A stretch of 37,318 nucleotides of DNA, from contig NZ_AZFC01000028.1 in the NCBI RefSeq assembly GCF_001435095.1, positions 32,828 to 70,145 of the forward strand, in the 5' to 3' direction. The notes below the pieces were generated by a model. The model was not told the DNA's origin. It did not search any database and worked only from the letters and a program-made list of their open reading frames with translations. The position numbers and the translations under genes are program-made. The DNA comes from Levilactobacillus spicheri DSM 15429 (GTDB lineage: Bacteria; Bacillota; Bacilli; Lactobacillales; Lactobacillaceae). Below are positions 31,975 through 37,318 of the stretch, in pieces (the stretch's first letter is position 1; every line of letters begins with the position of its first letter).

Positions 31975-32797
31975 CACGTTAACGCCGGCCCTGCAGGCCT
32001 TCCTGGACGAAGACCTCGGCACCACCGGGGACCTGAGCGCCAGCGCCTTTCAGGACCGTCACGTCATCGGCCGGATCATCGCCAAGCAACCCGGTATTCT
32101 GGCCGGTCAAGCGATTCCAGCCGCCCTCTACGCCCTGATTGACCCCACCGTGACCTACCTGCCGACGTTCTTGGACGGCGACCTGGTCCAATCCGGAACC
32201 GTCATCGGCCACCTCAGCGGCCCCGCCACGGCCCTACTAGCCGGCGAACGGACCCTGCTGAACCTACTGCAGCGCATGAGCGGCATCGCCACGGCGACCC
32301 ACGCCGCGGTCGATGCCCTGAACAATCCGCAAATCGACATCCTCGACACCCGCAAGACCGCTCCCGGACTCCGGCTGTTCGACAAATACGCCGTCCAGTG
32401 TGGCGGCGGCCTCAATCACCGCATGGGGCTGTACGACGCCGTGATGCTCAAGGACAACCACTGGCGCCTGATTGCCGACCTGCCCACGGCCCTCCGCCGG
32501 TTACGCCACACGGTGGGTCCGACCAAGCTGATTGAGGTCGAGGTGGAGACCCGCGAACAACTTCAGGCAGCGGTTGATTGTCAGGTCGACATGATTCTCA
32601 TCGACAACCAGTTGCCCGAGACGGTCCGCCATTGGCGCAGCCTGATTCCGGCCACCATCAAGGTCGAGGCGTCCGGGGGCATCACCCCGACCACCCTGCC
32701 GACCTACGCCCATACCGGCGTCGACTACATCTCCCTGGGGTACCTGACCAACAGCGTTCAGGCCCTCGACCTGTCGCTGGAGTTGTCCCTCGACTAG
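31958..32797 (+). CDS. nadC: Nicotinate-nucleotide pyrophosphorylase (quinolinate phosphoribosyltransferase)
   Basis: A 279-residue enzyme that joins quinolinate and PRPP to nicotinate mononucleotide with loss of CO2. Key stretches: ERTLLNLLQRMSGIAT (residues ~96-111), DTRKTAPGLRLFDKYAVQCG with the substrate-binding Arg/Lys/Arg set, HRMGLYDAVMLKDNH, and EVEVETREQL and VEASGGI near the end. The length is normal. It overlaps the transporter gene, with AAAGGGGGC as its ribosome binding site. There is no nadA or nadB in the window, so quinolinate may come from outside. Confidence 0.93.
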   Translation: MTLTTSTLTPALQAFLDEDLGTTGDLSASAFQDRHVIGRIIAKQPGILAGQAIPAALYALIDPTVTYLPTFLDGDLVQSGTVIGHLSGPATALLAGERTLLNLLQRMSGIATATHAAVDALNNPQIDILDTRKTAPGLRLFDKYAVQCGGGLNHRMGLYDAVMLKDNHWRLIADLPTALRRLRHTVGPTKLIEVEVETREQLQAAVDCQVDMILIDNQLPETVRHWRSLIPATIKVEASGGITPTTLPTYAHTGVDYISLGYLTNSVQALDLSLELSLD

Positions 32798-32826
32798 GAA
32801 AAATACCTGTACCTCTTAACCACGAG

Positions 32827-32866
32827 AAAGGCGCTCAAGTCCACAATGACCTGAGCGCCTTTTTTA
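32827..32866. terminator. Terminator of the NiaP-like/nadC operon
   Basis: AAGGCGCTCA (32828-32837) pairs with TGAGCGCCTT, with inner GTC/GAC, and a six-T tail. A-rich on the left, so it may also terminate the converging trpA transcript. Confidence 0.9.
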
Positions 32867-32876
32867 ATCCCCATTT

Positions 32877-33605
32877 TTACAATGCTTGAAGCGCCTGCCG
32901 GAGTTCGGTCACGGGACGGGCCAACTCGCCCGGATCGACCGCAGCGCCGCTCACGAAGGTTTCCGTCAGCTGAATGCCCTCGACCAACGGGGCCAGCGCC
33001 TGGATTGTGGCCGTATCGGCCGTGGGCAGGTTGACCACGATTGGCAGGTCACTGGCCGCCCGGATTGCCGCGATTTCTTGCCCCAAGATTGGTTGCGGCA
33101 ACGCTGGCGACACGGTCAGGAAACCCCGGGCCGGTGCCACGACCGTCGCAATCCGCTCCGGCGAGGCTGGCCCCACAATGGTCAGTAGGTCCACGCCGTG
33201 ACGAGCCAAACTATCCCGGAACTCGGCCGCCTCTTCGTGGGGCAGGTCGGGCACGATGATACCGGTGATGTCCAACGCGGCGACCCGGGCCGCAAAGGCG
33301 TCAAAGCCGTAGACGAACGGGATGTTCACGTAGGTCACCAGGACCAACGCCACGTTGCTTTGGGCCCGAATCGCCGCCACCGTCGCTAACGCCTGGGCGA
33401 CGGTCAATTGCCCGCGCAAGGCCCGTTGGTTTGCGGCCTTCACGGCGGGGCCATCGGCGACCGGGTCCGAGAACGGCAGTCCCAGTTCGATCAGCTGGGC
33501 ACCGGCCTGGACCTGGGCCAAGACGTTGGCCACCGTGGCGGCCGGGTTCGGGTCGCCAATCACGTTAAAGGGAATCAGTTGTTTCGTTGCGAATAATTTA
33601 GTCAT
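32877..33605 (-). CDS. trpA: Tryptophan synthase alpha chain, divergent
   Basis: A 242-residue TIM-barrel protein of the TrpA family, which normally cleaves indole-3-glycerol phosphate to indole. The catalytic acids are kept: Glu40 in [11 protein letters not shown] and Asp51 in VADGPA. The phosphate-binding loops are not: the segment usually containing VTG reads [12 protein letters not shown], the usual GFGI reads VNLPTA, and the usual VGSA reads IQLTET. It is also about 25 residues shorter than most TrpA. It may be inactive or serve TrpB as a partner, or accept another substrate. The ATG at 33603-33605 (CGAGGAG upstream) overlaps the trpB end by eight bases. Confidence 0.82.
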   Translation of the reverse strand: MTKLFATKQLIPFNVIGDPNPAATVANVLAQVQAGAQLIELGLPFSDPVADGPAVKAANQRALRGQLTVAQALATVAAIRAQSNVALVLVTYVNIPFVYGFDAFAARVAALDITGIIVPDLPHEEAAEFRDSLARHGVDLLTIVGPASPERIATVVAPARGFLTVSPALPQPILGQEIAAIRAASDLPIVVNLPTADTATIQALAPLVEGIQLTETFVSGAAVDPGELARPVTELRQALQAL

Positions 33606-34791
33606 GTAGATCAACTCCTCGGTAGTTGGCGACTTGGGCCACGTCTTTGTCTCCCCGCCCCGACAACGTGCAGATGATGATCTGGTCCGGGGTCATGGTC
33701 TTGGCGAGCTTTTCCGTGTAGGCCACGGCGTGAGAACTCTCGATCGCCGCGATGATGCCTTCCTTACGGGCGATGTACTCGAAGGCCTGCACCGCCTCTT
33801 CGTCCGTGATGCCCACGTAAGTCGCCCGGCCGCTCGCCTGTAGGGCCGCGTGTTCCGGCCCAATCCCGGGATAATCCAGTCCCGCCGAGATGGAGTAGAC
33901 CTTGGCAATCTGGCCGTCCTGGTTCTGTAAGAACTTGGAGGCCATCCCGTGGAAGATACCGTCCGACCCCAGTTCCAGCGTCGCCGCCGTCTTGCCGGAG
34001 GCCAACCCTTGTCCGGCGGCCTCGGCCCCGTAGAGTTTCACGCTGGGCTTATCGAGATAGTCGGCAAAGCTGCCGATGGCGTTCGAACCGCCCCCGCAGC
34101 AGGCCACGATGGCGTCGGGCAAGCGACCCTCGACCTGCAGGATCTGTTGGCGCGATTCCTTCGAGATGACGCTCTGAAATTCGTGGACCATCGCCGGGTA
34201 CGGGGCGGGTCCCACGGCCGACCCGATCACGTAGAAGGTGTCGGCCGCGTGTTGGGCCCAGTCGGCCAGCGCCGCGTTGACCGCGTCCTTCAAGAGTCCC
34301 TGGCCATCGGTCACCGGCACCACCTTCGCGCCCAGCAGCTCCATCCGGTAAACGTTGAGCCGTTGCCGGTCGGTGTCCTGCTTGCCCATGTAGATCTCAC
34401 AGTCCATCCCGAACAGCGCGGCAATCGTGGCGGTCGCCACCCCGTGTTGGCCGGCGCCGGTCTCGGCGATCAACCGGGTCTTGCCCAGGCGCTTGGCCAA
34501 CAGGGCTTGGCCAATCACGTTGTTGATTTTGTGGGCCCCGGTGTGGTTCAGGTCCTCGCGTTTCAGGTAAATTTTGGCGCCCCCGAGGTCCTCGGTCATA
34601 TTCTTGGCGTAGTACAGCAGAGACGGCCGCCCCGCGTAGTCGTTCAGTAAGCGGTGAAATTCCCGCTGAAAATCATCGTCGTGCTTGCAGGCCTCAAAGG
34701 CGTCCTGCAAGCGAATTAATTCGGGCATCAAGGCCTCGGGAACGAATTGTCCCCCGTACATTCCAAACCGGTTATCTACTTTTTCTGTCAT
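33598..34791 (-). CDS. trpB: Tryptophan synthase beta chain
   Basis: A 397-residue PLP enzyme that condenses indole with serine to tryptophan. The PLP lysine is Lys88 in [19 protein letters not shown] and [11 protein letters not shown] (phosphate cup) are intact, as are the catalytic Glu near ETGAG and the C-terminal [10 protein letters not shown]. Length matches the family. An AAGAGGAG ribosome binding site precedes the ATG. It heads a trpBA operon under a Trp-specific T-box. The rest of the trp pathway is not in this window. Confidence 0.96.
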   Translation of the reverse strand: MTEKVDNRFGMYGGQFVPEALMPELIRLQDAFEACKHDDDFQREFHRLLNDYAGRPSLLYYAKNMTEDLGGAKIYLKREDLNHTGAHKINNVIGQALLAKRLGKTRLIAETGAGQHGVATATIAALFGMDCEIYMGKQDTDRQRLNVYRMELLGAKVVPVTDGQGLLKDAVNAALADWAQHAADTFYVIGSAVGPAPYPAMVHEFQSVISKESRQQILQVEGRLPDAIVACCGGGSNAIGSFADYLDKPSVKLYGAEAAGQGLASGKTAATLELGSDGIFHGMASKFLQNQDGQIAKVYSISAGLDYPGIGPEHAALQASGRATYVGITDEEAVQAFEYIARKEGIIAAIESSHAVAYTEKLAKTMTPDQIIICTLSGRGDKDVAQVANYRGVDLHD

Positions 34792-34901
34792 TTTACTCGC
34801 TCCTCTTAGGTGCTGATCAGTCGGTCATCAGTCAACTAAGCGGGGCCATCGTTTGCCTGGTCGTAATTTCATCGGCGCTCGCTCCTTACATAGGAATGCA
34901 C

Positions 34902-35205
34902 AAAAAAATCCGTCCAACCAGTGAAGCCACTGATTGAGGACGGATTTTCCGCGGTGCCACCTCATTTGACCGGTCCTCGCACCATTTGTACGCCGTAACC
35001 GGTCCCCTTAACGAAGGGCCAACACCCTCCTGACAACTGACGTATGCCTCACGTACACCCTGACTCGTTAGACTTTTGGGGTGTCCCTCAGTGGTCCATT
35101 TGATTGCCTGCGTTCGACGACACTCTCAGCTCCGGTCGCTCTCTGGACGAGCATGACAATTTTGATCTCCACTTCAACGGTTTGTTGGACGAATTATTTG
35201 ATTGA
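34902..35205 (-). promoter_or_regulatory. T-box riboswitch (tryptophan) leader of trpBA
   Basis: A tRNA-sensing leader on the minus strand. The T-box AGGTGGCACCGCGG is complementary to 34949-34962. The downstream terminator is AAAATCCGTCC/GGACGGATTTTTTT (34902-34948), an alternative to the antiterminator. Stem I marks AGAGAGC and GCTGAGAG lie near 35125-35145. The specifier codon appears to be TGG (plus-strand CCA at 35096-35098) followed by A, i.e. tRNA(Trp). Uncharged tRNA(Trp) would allow expression. Confidence 0.92.
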
Positions 35206-35210
35206 CTAGA

Positions 35211-35239
35211 ATCATACCGCCGACTTAATTAAAAGTCAA
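35211..35239 (-). promoter_or_regulatory. Promoter of the trpBA T-box transcript
   Basis: Minus strand: TTGACT (35234-35239), 17-base spacer, TATGAT (35211-35216). Nearly consensus. It lies directly upstream of the T-box leader. Confidence 0.8.
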
Positions 35240-35271
35240 TGAGTTTCTCATTTTCATTTCATGTTGCCAGC

Positions 35272-35303
35272 AAAAAAGGTGGCAGGACGTTCTGCCACCC
35301 TAA
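35272..35303 (-). terminator. Terminator of the MFS exporter gene
   Basis: GGTGGCAG (35278-35285) and CTGCCACC (35292-35299) with a six-base loop; six A's at 35272-35277 are T's on the minus strand. Confidence 0.9.
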
Positions 35304-35305
35304 AA

Positions 35306-36709
35306 TCACGCGTCTTGTTTCTGGTGTTTAAAGACCACGAAGTAGAAGCCAAAGTTGATGATACCCAGTAAGGCAATCAGCCCAAAGGCCAGCTGGCTGC
35401 CCCGCGCGGTGGCCGCCGCGTAGGACAGACCGCCGCCCTTGACCGACGACATCAGCGCCGCCAGGATGGTGGTCCCCAGTGAGCCGGCAAACTGTTGGCC
35501 GGTGTTGTAGATGGCGTTGGCGTCGGCCCGCTGACTCAGGTCGACCTCCTTGAGCCCGTTGGTCATAGTGTTACTGAAGGCCATCGACCGGCCGATACTG
35601 AACACGATGTACAGCCCGGCAATCATGATGACCGTTAAGCGTTGGCCCCACAATGTGAAGCCCAGCGCCGCCAACAGGAACAGGCTGCTGCCCAGCATGA
35701 TCGGCAGTTTTGCCCCGTGCTCGTCCAGCAAGTGGCCGAACCAGGGTTGCAAAAAGGCCGTGATCAGGCTCCCCGGCAGCAGCATCAGTCCCCCGATCAG
35801 AGACGTGGCGCCGACCACGATTTGTGCGTAGTTAGGCAGCGCGAAGTTGATGCCGATGTTACAGAATTGCAGGATGACGTAGGCGAAGAAACTATAGGTG
35901 AAAATCGGGTTGCGGAAAATCTCCAGTTTTAACAGTTGCTTGTCGCTGTGCTTGGCCACCTGAACGTAAGCGCCCAGCGCTCCGATGCCCAGCACCAGGC
36001 CGCCCAGGAATTGCCAGCTCAGCCAGCCGGCGGTCGTCAGGCTGTTGACGCCCAGCATGATGGCCACGAAGGCCACCGCTAACAGCGCGAACTGCCGCCA
36101 ATCGAACTTGACCGCCTTGGTCGGCGTGTACTGTTCGAGGGCATTCCAACCAAAAATCAGGATCAAAATTTCGACCGGCAGCGTGGCCCAGAAGATCAAG
36201 CGCCAGTTGGCCAGGGCGACCATCAGCCCACCGAACGTGGGGCCACTCGCCGGGGCGATCATCAGGATCAGACTGGACATCCCCATGTAGAAGCCCAGGC
36301 GGGACCGCGGCACGCTTTCCACGATGACGTTGATCATCAAGGGAATCGCGATGCCGGCACAGCCGGACTGAATCAGGCGTCCCAAGAGTAAGATCCAGAA
36401 GTTCGGTGCGAGCGCACCAATTAGGTCACCCAGAATGAACAACAACGCGCCGGCCGTGAACAACTGCCGGTTGGTGAACCGTTGCTTCAAGAAGGCCGAC
36501 GTGATCATCAGCAGGGCCACCGTCAACAGGTAGCCGGTGGTGATCCACTGCACGGTGCTCAACGACACGTGCATGGTGCGCATCAGCGTCGGAAAAGTCA
36601 CGTTCATCGACGTTTCCACCAAAATTCCAATGAAGGCCATCAAAGCGACCGCCGCGATGGCGACCAGCCGCTTCCCCGCGACCTTCTGCGGTTCCATATT
36701 TGCGGACAT
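35306..36709 (-). CDS. MFS drug exporter, DHA2 (EmrB/QacA) type
   Basis: A 467-residue integral membrane protein of the 14-helix drug:H+ antiporter family. VETSMNVTFPTLM (helix 1) and the helix-5 antiporter motif PASGPTFGG are visible, and hydrophobic segments run through nearly the whole length. Its start MSANMEPQK is preceded by GAAGAGAGA. A promoter lies upstream with a short palindrome over the start site, so a TetR- or MarR-type regulator probably controls it, but none is encoded next to it in the window. Substrate cannot be predicted. Confidence 0.88.
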   Translation of the reverse strand: MSANMEPQKVAGKRLVAIAAVALMAFIGILVETSMNVTFPTLMRTMHVSLSTVQWITTGYLLTVALLMITSAFLKQRFTNRQLFTAGALLFILGDLIGALAPNFWILLLGRLIQSGCAGIAIPLMINVIVESVPRSRLGFYMGMSSLILMIAPASGPTFGGLMVALANWRLIFWATLPVEILILIFGWNALEQYTPTKAVKFDWRQFALLAVAFVAIMLGVNSLTTAGWLSWQFLGGLVLGIGALGAYVQVAKHSDKQLLKLEIFRNPIFTYSFFAYVILQFCNIGINFALPNYAQIVVGATSLIGGLMLLPGSLITAFLQPWFGHLLDEHGAKLPIMLGSSLFLLAALGFTLWGQRLTVIMIAGLYIVFSIGRSMAFSNTMTNGLKEVDLSQRADANAIYNTGQQFAGSLGTTILAALMSSVKGGGLSYAAATARGSQLAFGLIALLGIINFGFYFVVFKHQKQDA

Positions 36710-36735
36710 GTGAACATCTCTCTTCCCTTTTTTAT

Positions 36736-36776
36736 TAGACTTGGTCTATCTTACGCGCTTTTACAAAAAATGTCAT
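36736..36776 (-). promoter_or_regulatory. Promoter and palindromic operator of the MFS exporter gene
   Basis: Minus strand: ATGACA (36771-36776), 17-base spacer, TAAGAT (36748-36753). Palindrome TAGAC-TTG-GTCTA at 36736-36748 begins at the -10 box and covers the start site, as expected for a repressor site. Confidence 0.65.
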
Positions 36777-36841
36777 GAAGAAGTTGCGCACGCATGAAAT
36801 GAAACCGCCCACATCCCCGCGTTTTAATCATCTTGACCAAC

Positions 36842-36867
36842 AAAAAAAGTCCGGGAATCCCCCGGGC
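36842..36867 (-). terminator. Minus-strand terminator for a gene beyond or near the right edge
   Basis: GTCCGGG (36849-36855) and CCCGGGC (36861-36867; one pair is G-T), preceded by seven A's at 36842-36848. It should stop a leftward transcript coming from the right. Confidence 0.75.
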
Positions 36868-37152
36868 CTCTAAACCTGACTAAAATTACCAGACTGAACG
36901 GGTCCCTCCGCTTCACGCCGGCGAGCAAGATGACCGTCCAATCACCGTCACGAACAAGGCGGACTGTCAGCACTGGTTCATCTTATGATATTGCTGGTTA
37001 TCTGAATTTAACGTTCTGCTAGTGAATCAGAAAACGGTCATACCATTGACTGCTCATTCTATCGATTCGTGTTTTTCGTACAAAACACGGAGAAAAAACG
37101 CCAACGCTACTCGACTACAATGGCAGGTAAGACGACGTAGCGGAATAACCAC
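36868..37152. other. Right-end intergenic stretch
   Basis: Between the terminator and repeat copy 3 I see only the short GC-rich motif and a hairpin, CGTGTTTT/AAAACACG at 37068-37089. The frame 37022-37246 has no ribosome binding site and runs into the repeat. No gene is supported. Confidence 0.4.
36909..36932 (+). repeat. Short GC-rich repeat motif, isolated copy
   Basis: CGCTTCACGCCGGCGAGC followed by AAGATGA, the same head motif as in copies A and B. The bases after it (ATGACCGTCC) differ from copy B (ATGGTCGAGG), and no folded element follows. Confidence 0.7.
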
Positions 37153-37318
37153 TATATCAAGATTGCTGGAGCTCAGATGGGCCAAGACCGTGACATTGTG
37201 GTTGGTCAGCGTTTCTCAGCTGACTTACCACAAGGCCGAGCTTTAAGACCCGTGATTTTCGGGGCTCGAAGTCGTGCCCACGGTCGTCACGGCCCAGCTG
37301 AGCGGAAGCAATCGGCAG
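37153..37318 (-). repeat. Three-stem structured intergenic repeat, copy 3
   Basis: Inverted copy of the element at 2540 and 24114; it runs from AGCAATC (37307-37313) to GATTGCT (37161-37167) and ends just at the window edge. On the minus strand the first hairpin reads CTTCGAG-C-CCCG, loop AAAATCA, CGGG-T-CTTAAAG. The second reads TTGTGGT-A-AG ... A-ACCACAA with loop TGAGAAAC. The outer stem is CTCAGCTGGGCC with GGCCCATCTGAG. Confidence 0.85.

Noticed and set aside
37022..37246. 74-codon plus-strand frame at the right end.
   Set aside because: Enters the repeat and crosses its hairpins; no ribosome binding site.

Overview
The window looks like chromosomal DNA of a heterofermentative lactic acid bacterium of the family Lactobacillaceae. 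The pointers are a complete phosphoketolase gene, Gram-positive ribosome binding sites, a tryptophan T-box leader, a LacS-type permease with a fused IIA domain, AgrC/AgrA-like kinases and regulator, and a ferrochelatase gene without other haem genes nearby. Most genes are GC-rich. A Levilactobacillus-like genome is my best guess, but the genus is not proven by the sequence. I see no rRNA, tRNA, CRISPR array, transposase or phage gene.

Layout from left to right. The end of an oligopeptide ABC permease and its lipoprotein substrate-binding protein (1-2439) are followed by a structured repeat. A leftward four-gene operon (2861-4992) holds a small membrane protein, a GntR regulator, an ABC ATPase and a permease, with a likely operator at its promoter. 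Then come a universal stress protein, an RluA-type pseudouridine synthase and a small membrane protein (5332-7206). A probable catabolite-controlled small RNA (7359-7625) sits at the end of a leftward quorum-sensing-like operon (7744-12558). That operon has one LytTR response regulator and three HPK10-type kinases. Next are a membrane protein and two repeat copies, greA, an overlapping ferrochelatase-mntH pair, a quinone oxidoreductase and xfp (12959-20493). After these lie a secreted matrixin-like protein without zinc ligands, a GntR/UTRA regulator, an EbsC-type deacylase with a membrane HExxH protein, and a GH42 galactosidase/LacS locus with its LacI regulator (21012-29781). The right end carries an NrtR/NiaP-like/NadC cluster, a trpBA operon under a Trp T-box, and a drug-type MFS exporter (29910-36709).

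The main new observations are these. First, five full copies of an intergenic element of about 110-155 nt share a three-stem design. Stem sequences differ between copies but stay complementary, while particular mismatches, loops and linkers are kept; a short GC-rich motif accompanies two copies and recurs at three other sites. Second, the kinase cluster shows reciprocal degeneration: two kinases keep the phosphoacceptor box but have lost the ATP-binding boxes, while the third keeps ATP binding and has an altered phosphoacceptor box. Third, TrpA keeps its catalytic acids but lacks the usual phosphate-binding loops, beside an intact TrpB. Fourth, a matrixin-fold protein has lost every zinc ligand. 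Fifth, an apparent NrtR-controlled transporter-NadC pair suggests uptake of an NAD precursor.
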